Below are positions 52,656 to 61,799 of a stretch of DNA of 64,000 nucleotides, in pieces (positions within the stretch are counted from its first letter, which is position 1; each line of letters opens with the position of its first letter). The position numbers and the translations under genes are program-made. Source of the DNA: Streptomyces sp. Ncost-T10-10d (GTDB taxonomy: Bacteria > Actinomycetota > Actinomycetes > Streptomycetales > Streptomycetaceae); NCBI RefSeq assembly GCF_900091955.1, contig NZ_FMDF01000120.1:1-64000 (forward strand), given 5' to 3'. Under the pieces are notes generated by a model, which was given only the letters and a program-made list of their open reading frames with translations, was not told where the DNA came from and ran no database searches.

Positions 52656-52985
52656 TGCGGACCCATTCACCGCTCCTGGCGCAACGCCTTCGCTGAGCAC
52701 CGGTCAGGCTGTGCGCCTCGTACATGGCCATCCCTCACCCGGTCCGTCGGCCTATGAGGTGGTGGCCGCACGGGTGCCGTATGTCGAACATTCGGGAGTG
52801 AATTCAGATCGATAGGCGACCGAAACTGAATCAAATACGACCGCTGTGCATTTAGAGAATTATGGTGACAAGATGCGGCTCCAGATCCTGAGGGGGTGAC
52901 GGCATCTCATGGGGCTTGTGGCTGCCTTTGCTGTGTGTTCCCGCCGGGCGTCCCAGGGTGTGTACGAGCGCAGCAAGGAGCCGCG
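52656..52985. other. AT-rich promoter region of the Gabija-like operon
   Basis: There is no gene in this gap. Bases 52795-52870 are markedly AT-rich for this genome (for example GAATTCAGATCGATAG and AGAGAATTATGG) and lie 120-190 bases before the OLD nuclease start. This is where a promoter would be expected. Specific -35/-10 boxes are not assigned. Confidence 0.45.
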
Positions 52986-55148
52986 ATGACCCAGCCCAGT
53001 GATCCGCGTGCCATCCCAGGCCCGCGAGACGGCTCCGCCGAACCACACGGGACCGTGGTCCCGGTGCCGCCCCGGCTCACCAAGGCGGTCATCCGCAACT
53101 TCCGGCTGCTCCGCAGAACCGAGCTTTCCTTCACGGACAAGGTGACACTGTGCGTCGGCCGCAACAACACGGGAAAGACCTCGCTGGCAAAACTGTTCGA
53201 ATTCTTCGTGGCGAGGAAGAAGGCCGCGCTGCGCATCGAGGACTTCTCCGCCGACTGCTACGAGGAATTCCTCGCCGCCCATCGCCTCTTCGCCTCGGGT
53301 GAGGCGGAGCAGGCGCGCGACACGGTTCCGGCAGTCACCCTCACCCTCCACATCTCCTACGACAAGGACTGCGGCCAGTACGGACCCCTGGCCCCCTTCG
53401 TGGTGGACCTTGACCCCGACTGCTCCGAGGTGGTGATCAGGTTCGCCTTCGGGTTGGGGGACGGTGCCCTCAAGGAGTTCTTCGGCGGCGTGCCGGTGGG
53501 GCCGGATGCCACGGCCACGCTTGAGCAGCTGGGCAGAGGTATCCCGAAGCACTTCGAGATGTCGGTGATGGCGGTCGACCCGACCGATGAGGCGAACGTC
53601 CGACCGGTCGACCTCGCGGACGTGCGCACCCTGGTGAGGGTGGACTTCGTCGAGGCGCAGCGAGGGCTGGACGACGAGAGCGACGGGCATGCCGCACCAA
53701 TCGGAGCGGTCTTCGAGCAACTCCTGACCGCGGCGGAGAAGAGTCAGAACGCGACGTGGCTGGAGGAGCTCGCCGCGAACATCGACAGGACACTCGTGGA
53801 CACCTCCGGCAGTCTCGACAGCAGCCTCCAGAAGGTCCGAGAACGGGTGGCGCCGACGTTGAAGGCATTCGGCTATCCGGGTCTGGCCAACCAGGAGTTC
53901 GTCACGGCCGCCCGGCTGGACTCCAAGAGGCTGCTCAGGAACTTCGCGCGCATTCACTATCCGGGAGTGGCCGGTGTGCGGTTCCCGGAGTCGTACAACG
54001 GCCTTGGTACGCGGAACTTGGTGATGATTCTGCTCAGGCTCTTCACCTGCTACCGCGACCACACGGCGACCTCTCCGGAGTCGGGGATCCATCTCGTCTT
54101 CCTGGAGGAACCGGAGGCCCATCTGCATCCGCAGATGCAGGAGGCGTTCATCCAGCGACTCACGTACTCCGTCAATCTGTTCCCCCGGATCGACGCGCAG
54201 ATGAGAGCGACGATGCCCGGGCAAAAGGGAGCGGTCGAGGAGAGCAGCACCGCAATCGACAGCAGCCCCCGGTGGAACGCTCAGTTCGTGGTGACCACCC
54301 ACTCGGCACACGTGGCCAACCGGGGACACTTCTCCGACATCCGGTACTTCCGGAAGGAGGAGGACACCGTGGAGAGCGGAAGCGAGCCGGGGCCGGCCCG
54401 CACCGTCATCAAGGACCTGTCCCAGGTGACCGGCGACGAGAGGTTTCTCCGCAAGTACCTGACCCTCACCCGGGCCGACCTCTACTTCGCGGACAAGGCC
54501 ATCCTCGTCGAGGGCGCCAGCGAGCGTATCTTCGTCCCGGCTGCGGAGGAGGAGCTGGCGGCGAGGAGGCCCGGAGAGACGCCCCAGCACCAGTACGTGA
54601 CCTTGATGGAGGTCGGAGGGGCGCATGCCCACAGGTTCTATCCGCTGCTGAAGGTCCTCGGGATTCCAGCCCTGATCATCACGGATCTTGATCCCGTCGA
54701 CGACAGGGAGCCCAAGATCCGCAAATGTCTGGTGTCCGAATCCGGACGCACGTCCAACCAGTCCATCAGGGCGTGGTCCCCCGAGATGGCCGACATCACG
54801 GTGGCCGAGCTGCTGCAGCGGGCCGAGACGGACCCGCCGATCGCCGGCGGCAGCATGTGCCTCGCCTACCAGGTGCCGGAGGAGCCCGGCGGTCCGTGCG
54901 GCCGCACTTTCGAGGACGCCTTCGCGCTGGCCAACCGGGCCCGGTTCGGTATTTCCACGGGTGCCGCCCCTGCCGAGGAACTGGAACAACAGGCCCGTAG
55001 CAGCGTGGAGACCAGGCGCAGCAAGGTCGACTTCGCCCTCGACCATGTCCTCGGAGACCACGACTGGCAGGTCCCGAAGTACATCAGGCGCGGCCTCGAG
55101 TGGCTCATGGCACAGGACGGGGCGGCGACGAAGGCGGACGTCCAGTGA
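52986..55148 (+). CDS. gajA: OLD-family ATP-dependent endonuclease, GajA-like
   Basis: A 720-residue protein from ATG 52986, with AAGGAG 7 bases upstream. An ABC-type ATPase comes first: Walker A VGRNNTGKTS (58-66), signature-like NGLGTRNL (about 338-345), Walker B VFLEEPEAHLHPQ (371-383) and VVTTHSAHV (435-443). A TOPRIM nuclease domain follows, with Glu in ILVEGASE (509) and DxD in ITDLDP (567-569). This is the layout of class 2 OLD nucleases (GajA), which cut DNA when nucleotide pools fall during phage infection. It overlaps the UvrD-like gene by 4 bases, giving the Gabija pair. It is longer than the classic GajA (about 580 residues). Confidence 0.88.
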   Translation: MTQPSDPRAIPGPRDGSAEPHGTVVPVPPRLTKAVIRNFRLLRRTELSFTDKVTLCVGRNNTGKTSLAKLFEFFVARKKAALRIEDFSADCYEEFLAAHRLFASGEAEQARDTVPAVTLTLHISYDKDCGQYGPLAPFVVDLDPDCSEVVIRFAFGLGDGALKEFFGGVPVGPDATATLEQLGRGIPKHFEMSVMAVDPTDEANVRPVDLADVRTLVRVDFVEAQRGLDDESDGHAAPIGAVFEQLLTAAEKSQNATWLEELAANIDRTLVDTSGSLDSSLQKVRERVAPTLKAFGYPGLANQEFVTAARLDSKRLLRNFARIHYPGVAGVRFPESYNGLGTRNLVMILLRLFTCYRDHTATSPESGIHLVFLEEPEAHLHPQMQEAFIQRLTYSVNLFPRIDAQMRATMPGQKGAVEESSTAIDSSPRWNAQFVVTTHSAHVANRGHFSDIRYFRKEEDTVESGSEPGPARTVIKDLSQVTGDERFLRKYLTLTRADLYFADKAILVEGASERIFVPAAEEELAARRPGETPQHQYVTLMEVGGAHAHRFYPLLKVLGIPALIITDLDPVDDREPKIRKCLVSESGRTSNQSIRAWSPEMADITVAELLQRAETDPPIAGGSMCLAYQVPEEPGGPCGRTFEDAFALANRARFGISTGAAPAEELEQQARSSVETRRSKVDFALDHVLGDHDWQVPKYIRRGLEWLMAQDGAATKADVQ

Positions 55149-56959
55149 CGACGGAGGCGGAAGATGTCACGCACGCGATCCTGACGGCTCTCCAGGCGGG
55201 CCGTCACTTCAAGGTGGAGGCCGGTGCCGGTGCGGGCAAGACCAGCTCACTGATCGAGGCGCTCCAGAGCATCCTGGCTGATCGCCCCCGCTACCTCCCG
55301 CGGCCCCACCAGCGCATCGCCTGCGTCACCTACACCAATGTGGCCCGCGACGAGATCATCAGCCGTACCGACCGCAGCCCGTACGTGTTCGCCGAAACCA
55401 TCCATGGTTTCCTGTGGCAGTTGCTCTCCCCTTTCGGCAAGCACCTGTTGCGCCACATCGTCGAGCTGGACATCATGCTGTCGAAGATGGAGGGCCACAC
55501 CTCACTGGACGGCTACACCGTCGAGTACAGCACCGGCTTCCAGAAAGTGGACCACGACAGCCGTCGCGTGCAGCTGGGTCACAACGATCTGCCCGTCCTC
55601 GCGAGGGCGTTTTTCGCCCTTCCCAAGTTCCGGGCCCTGGCTGCCGATCGGTTCCCGATCGTCTTCGTGGACGAGTACCAGGACACCCCCGCCGGTCTGG
55701 CGGAGGCCATGCTGGGCACGCCGGGCGATGAGGCCACCGCGCGCGGCCCCCTCTGCGGCTTCTTCGGGGACCATTGGCAGCAGATTTACGACAACGCGTG
55801 CGGGGCACTCGAGGACGCCCGCCCGACACCGGTCTTCAGACGGCGCAATCGGCGCTCGCAGCGCGCCGTCGTGAACCTCCTGAACACGATGCGTCCCGAA
55901 TTGACGCAGACCATGGCGTCAGGAGTTGGCGAGGGCACCGTCGCCGTCTATCACACCAACGAATGGGCCGGGACGAGGCTCACCCACCACCGGAAGGGTC
56001 AGCTCGGCTGGGACGCGGCCCACGCGGCTCGGAAATGGGTACTGGACGACGCCCGCGACCGGTTATGGAGCACCGGGGCATCCGGTCACGATGCCCAGGC
56101 GCGGGCGGAGGAGCCCAGCACGAAGATCCTCATGCTCACGCACGAGACGATCGCCGGCGAACTGGGATATCAGAAGCTCCACGGGGCCTTTCGGCGCAAC
56201 GATTCCTACGTGAGGAAGGAGGACCACGCCATGGCCTTCTTCATGGACACGCTGGAACCGGCCCTGCTCCACCACCGGAACAAGCGCTACGGCGCGATGT
56301 TCGACGCACTCGACCCCCGTGGCCGCCCACCCATCAACTCGTCGGCCGACAAGCAGGAATGGATGGCGTTCCTGACGAAACTGGGGGAGGCCCGCAAGAC
56401 GGGCACGGTCGGCGACGTCCTCGACCTCTGTCTTGAACAGCAGCTCTTCGACGGCCTGGGGAAGGTGCGCGAGCGTCACCGGAAGGCCGTGCCACCATCC
56501 GGCACCGACCCGCAGGCTGTGAGTGACGACAAGGCCGAAGCCCGGGCGGCGGCGCGGTCGAAGGAGTACCAACAACTGCGCCAGGTGCCGTACGCGGAGT
56601 TGCTGGCGTTGAGCGAGCACCTCGGCGGCGGCACGCCCTTCGCCACACAACACGGAGTCAAGGGACTGGAGTTCAACCGGGTCCTCGCCGTGGTCAGCAA
56701 GGGACACTCCCGCTTCCAGATCCCCGAGATGCTGGCTAACTTCTCCCGGCGCGACGAACTGATGGACAAGGAACTGGAGGCGTTTATCAGGGCACGCAAC
56801 CTCTTCTACGTGGCATGCTCACGGGCCAGAGAGCATCTGGCCATCCTCTTCACCACGAAACTTGAGCCCGCTGCACTGGACACCCTCCGGGAGTGGGTCG
56901 GCGAGTCGCGGATCACGTCGCTGCGGTTCGACGGGGATACGGTGGTGGGTGGCGAATGA
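55145..56959 (+). CDS. gajB: UvrD-like helicase, GajB-like
   Basis: A 604-residue superfamily 1 helicase from GTG 55145 (GTGA overlap with the OLD gene). It has motif I VEAGAGAGKTSSL (24-36), motif Ia VTYTNVARDEI, motif II FVDEYQDT (174-181), motif III GDHWQQIY and motif VI FYVACSRAREHL near the C-terminus; HGVKGLEF is motif V. In Gabija the helicase-like GajB senses DNA ends and activates the GajA nuclease. It is about 100 residues longer than the founding GajB. The pair forms one operon with no other gene. Confidence 0.88.
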   Translation: MTTEAEDVTHAILTALQAGRHFKVEAGAGAGKTSSLIEALQSILADRPRYLPRPHQRIACVTYTNVARDEIISRTDRSPYVFAETIHGFLWQLLSPFGKHLLRHIVELDIMLSKMEGHTSLDGYTVEYSTGFQKVDHDSRRVQLGHNDLPVLARAFFALPKFRALAADRFPIVFVDEYQDTPAGLAEAMLGTPGDEATARGPLCGFFGDHWQQIYDNACGALEDARPTPVFRRRNRRSQRAVVNLLNTMRPELTQTMASGVGEGTVAVYHTNEWAGTRLTHHRKGQLGWDAAHAARKWVLDDARDRLWSTGASGHDAQARAEEPSTKILMLTHETIAGELGYQKLHGAFRRNDSYVRKEDHAMAFFMDTLEPALLHHRNKRYGAMFDALDPRGRPPINSSADKQEWMAFLTKLGEARKTGTVGDVLDLCLEQQLFDGLGKVRERHRKAVPPSGTDPQAVSDDKAEARAAARSKEYQQLRQVPYAELLALSEHLGGGTPFATQHGVKGLEFNRVLAVVSKGHSRFQIPEMLANFSRRDELMDKELEAFIRARNLFYVACSRAREHLAILFTTKLEPAALDTLREWVGESRITSLRFDGDTVVGGE

Positions 56960-56989
56960 GGAACGAGGCAGGCCGGACGGATCCCCGGG

Positions 56990-57261
56990 CCAACCCCAAC
57001 AAGGGATGCCCTGGGTTGCTGGTCGCCCGGATGCGATCGCCTCATGACGACCTCGGGCAGCTCCCGGCCGCCAAAGATCACGGAGGAGGTGGGCGAAGGT
57101 CGGAGCGCCCCGCAGTCGCCCGCCGTGAGCCCGTGTATCTCGACCGGCCCCGGGCCGCATCCAGGGTTGAGCAGGGTCGAGAACTCTCCGGACCGTTCGC
57201 CTTCCGGGCTGATCGTCACCACCGCGACGGACAGCACTCGGGTCCCGGCCACCGGCGTCAC
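56990..57261 (-). pseudogene. DnaQ-like 3'-5' exonuclease, N-terminal remnant
   Basis: On the minus strand the text RVLSVAVVTISPEGERSGEF, STLLNPGCGPGPVEIHGLT is read from near 57240. After a frame change GAPTFAHLLRDLW follows. This matches the beginning of DEDDh exonucleases (the D-x-E start itself is missing). The remainder of the domain is absent. The remnant lies against the end of the Gabija operon. Confidence 0.6.
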
Positions 57262-57274
57262 GGTCCGCGACGAT

Positions 57275-57502
57275 ATGCGTCAGGAGGTCTTCCGCCCGCT
57301 CCCCATCCACCTCGGCGCGCTGGACGAGACCCTGAAGTGGGGCGGCGAAGCCGTCGAGGCGGCCGATGCCCGCATCGACGTCGAGCTGACGGTTCAGGAC
57401 GGCACGCTGCACCTCTGGCTCGGCCTCGACAGGGTGGACGTCCGGGCGGCTTGCGACGATTTCGCCCGCCTGCTGCACACCCTTCCGTACACCGACTGTT
57501 AG
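57275..57502 (+). CDS. Small protein, 75 residues, unknown; possibly a fragment
   Basis: From ATG 57275 the frame encodes FRPLPIHLGALDETLKWGGE, then DARIDVELTVQDGTLHLWLG and AACDDFARLLHTLP. This has a convincing strand-helix pattern. There is no ribosome site, and the open frame upstream (to 57044) overlaps the exonuclease remnant antisense, so it may be the tail of a decayed gene. The family is not recognised. Confidence 0.4.
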   Translation: MRQEVFRPLPIHLGALDETLKWGGEAVEAADARIDVELTVQDGTLHLWLGLDRVDVRAACDDFARLLHTLPYTDC

Positions 57503-57925
57503 GTCGGTGACGACCATGTACTGCTGCGCCTGCACGGCGATCTCGAGACCGATCCCCTTTTCCCTTGGCCGCCGTAGGCATGGATGCCTACGCCTCCGGG
57601 CCGAAGGATCGGCGACGGCTCATTGAGCAAGTCACCGATGGGCCTGCGGAAGCACAGGCCAAGCAGCCGTATTCGTGAGCCCGTAACGCGAGCCGGGCCA
57701 CGTTCTTCGCTCCGCTTCAGGCTGGCAAGGGCGTGACAGGAATGGCGCTGCAGAGCCCCCGCTGGCTCTTTCAGGAAACGGCTGCCCCTGGCTCACCGAA
57801 GGCCCGGCCGACGCCGGGACGGCGAAAAACTTGGTATGCGGGCCCCTGCTGACGTCCTTCGACGTCGCTGTGCCGTTCCTCACCGATGAATCCGTAGATC
57901 ACTTCACAACATTCCGGGAGAACCC
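57503..57925. other. Gap with no recognised gene
   Basis: Traces of coding-like sequence (VLLRLHGDLETDPLFP near 57520) are cut by stops. The remaining part probably carries the promoter of the DUF6243 gene. Confidence 0.35.
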
Positions 57926-58135
57926 GTGAGCAAGAACATCAACAACCCCGTGGGCATGGGCGGCGGCCAGCGCAAGAAGCTGTCCCGCGCCGAACGGCAG
58001 AACAACGGTCCGCACCGCAACCTCGACCGCCAGGGTGCCGCCGACCAGAAGGCGGAGCTGGTGCGCAAGATGCGCGAAAAGGCCGGCACAGCCGAGGGTG
58101 CCGGGCAGACCGGCGACAACACCGCACAGAGCTGA
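57926..58135 (+). CDS. DUF6243 family small basic protein
   Basis: A 69-residue protein from GTG 57926, with GGGAG 7 bases upstream. The sequence NNPVGMGGGQRKKLSRAERQ and HRNLDRQGAADQKAELVRKM is that of the widespread Streptomyces DUF6243 family. It is basic and likely disordered at the ends with a central helix. Its function is unknown in the family. It is a core-genome-type gene standing inside otherwise accessory DNA. Confidence 0.88.
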   Translation: MSKNINNPVGMGGGQRKKLSRAERQNNGPHRNLDRQGAADQKAELVRKMREKAGTAEGAGQTGDNTAQS

Positions 58136-58167
58136 CGCACCGCCACCGCAGGGCGGCACCGCACGGG

Positions 58168-58203
58168 GCAGGGTCCGGACCGCGACACGTGGCCCGGGCC
58201 CTG
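58168..58203 (+). terminator. Hairpin terminator after the DUF6243 gene
   Basis: GCAGGGTCCGGACC (58168-58181) pairs with GGCCCGGGCCCTGC (58190-58203) at 12 of 14 positions around an 8-base loop, 32 bases after the stop. Confidence 0.6.
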
Positions 58204-58257
58204 CTGCCGTACCGAGCGCGACCTGCCCCGCTCAGGTCCCGGCCGAGCATCCGCGTC

Positions 58258-58380
58258 TCAGCTGGCCAACCGGGGCAGCCGCAGATTCAGCAGCCTCGTC
58301 ACCGCCACCACCCCGAGCTGCACCAGTAGCGTCACCACCAGCGCGTTCCCCGTGCACAGCCCGGGCGACACCGCCTCGCT
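58258..58380 (-). pseudogene. C-terminal fragment of a membrane protein
   Basis: The minus-strand frame ending at the stop 58258-58260 reads VSPGLCTGNALVVTLLVQLG, then VVAVTRLLNLRLPRLAS. This is a clear transmembrane helix and basic tail like the end of a permease. No upstream part remains beyond about 58390. The region 58381-58776 holds no other recognised gene and should contain the promoter of the Argonaute operon. Confidence 0.4.
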
Positions 58381-58776
58381 GAGTTGGCCAGCGTCGACGC
58401 GCGCCAGGGGGCTCTTCGAGTCTGAGTCGGGTGCAGTAAGCCGTGGAGAGAGGTTCGAGTGCCTCCGGCGGCAGGCCCGTGGGCGGATGGTCGAATCGGG
58501 TTCAGTGTATGAATTTCACCATGTCGCTGACCTGCGAAATCGCATCCCAAAGTTCGAGTAGCCGATACGCCGAGTTGGTGCAGCCCGGTGCCGCTCATTC
58601 GCTTTCGTCGTTGGTGACGATCTCGAAAATCGTCTTGGCACAGGCATCGCCACGCCTGATCGTCAGCGGAGCGCTGGATGCGGTCGGGCCTGACTGTCAG
58701 TGGTGCCGCATACCCTAGATGAGCACCTCGGCCGGCTACTTGCCGACGGGTCGTGTCCAGCAAGGAGGATGAGGCG

Positions 58777-60267
58777 ATGGCTGATCGCAAGACGGTGACG
58801 CGCCAGACGTTCATCGGTGAGAAGGGCATCGCCCTGATCGAGCGACGCTGCCTGGAGATGGGCCACCTCTTCCATCCCCGGCGCGTCGATCACGGCATCG
58901 ACGGACACATCGATCTGGTCGACCCCGACAGCCGTGCCGTGCTGAACCTGACCCTGCTGGTCCAGAGCAAAGCGCAGGACCGACGCTTCTCTGGCGAGAC
59001 GGACGACGGCTTCCACTACCTCTGCGACCAGCGCGATCTTGATCACTGGCTGTCCGGCAACTCGCCGGTCATCCTGGTCTTTTCCCACCCCGAGAGTCAT
59101 GAGGCGTGGTGGGTGGAGGTCAAGGCGGCGTTCCCGGATGCGGTCAGCCGTGCTGCCCGCCGCGTGGACATCGACAAGCACACCCAGCGCTTCGACCGGG
59201 ACGCCGCCCAGGCACTGCTGCGCTTGGCGATGCCGCAGACGACGGGCCTGTACCTGCGGCCCGCGCCGATCACCGAAGTGCTGACCACGAACCTGCTGCC
59301 CGTCATCGAGATGCCGCCGACCGTGCATCTGGCCCCGACGGCCTTCACTGACTACCGCGCGGCCGGTGGCGCACTGGAGACGCAGGGCCGGCGTGAGTCC
59401 GGCTGGATCCTGCGGGACAACCTGGTCCTGTCGTTCCACGACCTTCGGAACTCGCCTCTGCGGGTGCTCTGCGACGGAGATCCCGAGCGGCACGAGACCA
59501 GAGAGTGGGCGGACAGCGAAGACCTCGACACCCAGCACCGCTTCGCTGACCTGCTCTCCCGGACCGTTCAGGGCTCCTATCCGGAACTGCGGTGGCACAA
59601 GAACCGCAAGCACATGCACTTTCGCGCGACCTCGCACCTGGGGCCCCGCAAGGCGGGCAAGGGACCCGGATCACGCGGCCGGACCGTGTTCGGTCCGCAC
59701 ACCTCGAAGTCCGACCTACAGCGCGTCGGCTACTACCACCACGCCGCACTGCGCACGAGATTCCGGCGCCTGGACGGTGTCTGGTACTGCCAGCTGGAAC
59801 CGGACTACTGCTTCACCACCGACGGATACACCGAATACCCTTTCGCCGACCGGCTCCTGGCGGGGATCAAACGTCTCGACCGGCATCCGGCGGTCCGAGG
59901 CTGGACCCGCATGTGGGCCAACTACCTGCGCCAGGACGCCGATTTGTTCACGGAAGCACGGCCCGTCCGGTTCGGCGAGCTGGCCACCATGACAGTCGAG
60001 CGCGGTATCGACGACCTGTTGTGGGGGCCAGCGCCGTCCGGGGCCGCACCCGAGGACGACCAGGACCCGTCCGCCGGAGGGCAGGAAAGTCTGGACGCTG
60101 TACTGGCTGCCGCGGATGCGGACACCCAGGATCTCCTCAGCCTGCTCCAGGACGGCGAGAGTGACGAGGGCGCTCCTCGGCGAAGAAGCCCCGGAAGCAA
60201 AGCCAGGTCTGCAGGACTGCGGACGCCCCGTCAGGGACGGGCGAGCGGTGCGAGGCGAGGCCGGTGA
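58777..60267 (+). CDS. DUF4365 (DREN) nuclease-APAZ protein, partner of short Argonaute
   Basis: A 496-residue protein from ATG 58777, with AAGGAGG ending 8 bases upstream. Residues 1-150 form a DUF4365-type PD-(D/E)XK domain: FIGEKGIALIERR (Glu 15), VDHGIDGHIDLV (Asp 42) and LLVQSKAQ (QSK 63-65). Residues about 165-415 form an APAZ domain (LYLRPAPITEVLTTNLLPVI, YCQLEPDYCFTTDGYTEYPF, DRLLAGIKRLDRHPAVRGW). The last 80 residues are low complexity. In related systems this protein binds the short Argonaute and, once guide and target pair, degrades nucleic acid without specificity, causing abortive defence. The stop overlaps the Argonaute start by 4 bases. Confidence 0.88.
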   Translation: MADRKTVTRQTFIGEKGIALIERRCLEMGHLFHPRRVDHGIDGHIDLVDPDSRAVLNLTLLVQSKAQDRRFSGETDDGFHYLCDQRDLDHWLSGNSPVILVFSHPESHEAWWVEVKAAFPDAVSRAARRVDIDKHTQRFDRDAAQALLRLAMPQTTGLYLRPAPITEVLTTNLLPVIEMPPTVHLAPTAFTDYRAAGGALETQGRRESGWILRDNLVLSFHDLRNSPLRVLCDGDPERHETREWADSEDLDTQHRFADLLSRTVQGSYPELRWHKNRKHMHFRATSHLGPRKAGKGPGSRGRTVFGPHTSKSDLQRVGYYHHAALRTRFRRLDGVWYCQLEPDYCFTTDGYTEYPFADRLLAGIKRLDRHPAVRGWTRMWANYLRQDADLFTEARPVRFGELATMTVERGIDDLLWGPAPSGAAPEDDQDPSAGGQESLDAVLAAADADTQDLLSLLQDGESDEGAPRRRSPGSKARSAGLRTPRQGRASGARRGR

Positions 60268-61718
60268 TCAGCTCGGTGATCCTTGACGAACCAGAACTGG
60301 AATTCGGCGGAGCGGCCCGGCACATCGATCCACGGTTCGGGATCACGAACTACGGTCCCGCCGATCTCGGCGTGGCCGACGCGCCCAGGGCGATCCGCGT
60401 CGGCCTGGTCGGTCCTGCGGACCAACTCGACGGGCTGCGCCGATGGCTAGAGCGCTGCCGGGAACCCATAGCGGCCAAGGACGAGAAGTACCCGCATCTC
60501 TTCCCGGAATTCCCCGGCTGCGACACCGACCGCGGTCTGCACACCACCCTTGTCTTCAGCGACCGCAACACGCGGGCGATCAGCAGCCGCGACCTGCGCG
60601 CCATCGAGACCGCCGGCCAGCCGGCAGCCCTGACCAAGGCCGTGAGCATTTACGCGGAAGAGATCAGGACCCTGGCTGACGAGAACCGTGTCGACGTCCT
60701 CCTGGTCGCCAGACCCGAGCAGCTCATCGACACCGCCAGCCGATCAGCCCGCGGCCCGAAGGAGGCCGACGAGCTTCCAGCCCGGGACACCCTCGACGAG
60801 CCGCCCCCGGCTCAGTTCGCCAACTTCCACGACCTGCTCAAAGCCCGGCTGCTGCATCTGCGCCAGCCCATCCAGATCATCCGACGCAGCACCTGGGACG
60901 AAGCCACCCGGCCTCCCGAGGGCCACAGTCGCCAGGACGAGGCCAGCCGGGCCTGGAACCTGCACGTCGCCCTTTACTACAAGGCCGGTGGAGTCCCGTG
61001 GCGCCTCCTGCGCAGTCCCGCTGACCTCACGACCTGCTACGTCGGTGTCGCCTTCTACCGCAGCGACGACGGGACCTCTCTGAGCACCTCCGTCGCGCAG
61101 GTATTCAACGAACGCGGGGACGGCGTGATCGTGCGCGGAGGGCCGGCAAGGATCAGCCGCACCGACCGCCAGCCCCACCTGGCCCGCGCCGACGCGCACG
61201 CCCTCCTGGTCCACGCCCTGGGCGCCTACCGGCGCGAGCACCACACCGCACCCGCGCGCATCGTGCTGCACAAGACCTCGGCCTTCACCGACGACGAGGC
61301 AGGCGGCTTCCAAGACGCCGCGGACGAACGGTTCATCGACACGCTGGAGATGAGCTGGATCACCAGCAGCGAAGGAGCCGCAGCCTTCCGTCCCGGAGAC
61401 GCACCGCCCCTGCGCGGCACCCTCGTCAGCCTCGGCGAACGCGAACTTGCGCTGTACGCCACCGGCAGCATCGAGTTCTACCGAACCTACCCCGGCATGT
61501 ACATTCCGCGCCCGATCGGCATCAGGCCCGTGACCCCCACCCGCAACCCCCGCGAACTGGCAGCCGAAGTCCTCGCCCTGACCAAGATGAACTGGAACCA
61601 GACCCGCCTCGACGGGCGCCTCCCCGTCACCCTGCGCACGGCCAACCAGGTCAAATCCGTCCTGCGCTTCTGCCCGCCCGACCAGGCTGTCGCCACCCGC
61701 TACGCCCACTACATGTAG
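60264..61718 (+). CDS. Short prokaryotic Argonaute (MID-PIWI)
   Basis: A 484-residue protein from GTG 60264 (GTGA overlap). It has no PAZ domain. The MID region (about 125-215) includes VDVLLVARPEQL and FHDLLKARLLHLRQPIQIIR, the usual short-pAgo pattern. PIWI (about 225-484) includes AWNLHVALYYKAGGVPWRL, YVGVAFYRS, then RIVLHKTSAF and YIPRPIGI. The first catalytic Asp of slicing Argonautes is replaced (GVAFY), so it should bind a guide and target but not cut. The activity then lies in the DUF4365-APAZ partner. Together they form a SPARDA-like complex. Confidence 0.92.
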   Translation: MISSVILDEPELEFGGAARHIDPRFGITNYGPADLGVADAPRAIRVGLVGPADQLDGLRRWLERCREPIAAKDEKYPHLFPEFPGCDTDRGLHTTLVFSDRNTRAISSRDLRAIETAGQPAALTKAVSIYAEEIRTLADENRVDVLLVARPEQLIDTASRSARGPKEADELPARDTLDEPPPAQFANFHDLLKARLLHLRQPIQIIRRSTWDEATRPPEGHSRQDEASRAWNLHVALYYKAGGVPWRLLRSPADLTTCYVGVAFYRSDDGTSLSTSVAQVFNERGDGVIVRGGPARISRTDRQPHLARADAHALLVHALGAYRREHHTAPARIVLHKTSAFTDDEAGGFQDAADERFIDTLEMSWITSSEGAAAFRPGDAPPLRGTLVSLGERELALYATGSIEFYRTYPGMYIPRPIGIRPVTPTRNPRELAAEVLALTKMNWNQTRLDGRLPVTLRTANQVKSVLRFCPPDQAVATRYAHYM

Positions 61719-61799
61719 TCAGCCGACCGGGCGATTCGCTTTCCGCTGGCCGGGCCCGCACGCTGATCCGTTCCGGCGCGTCGCACGCCCGTGGTGCGG

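Noticed and set aside
52860..55061. A 733-codon open frame on the minus strand
   Set aside because: It is the antisense shadow of the OLD nuclease gene.
58777..60267. Reading the DUF4365 protein as a Mrr-type restriction enzyme
   Set aside because: No Mrr motif is visible, and the long APAZ-like part plus coupling to a PIWI gene fit an Argonaute effector better.
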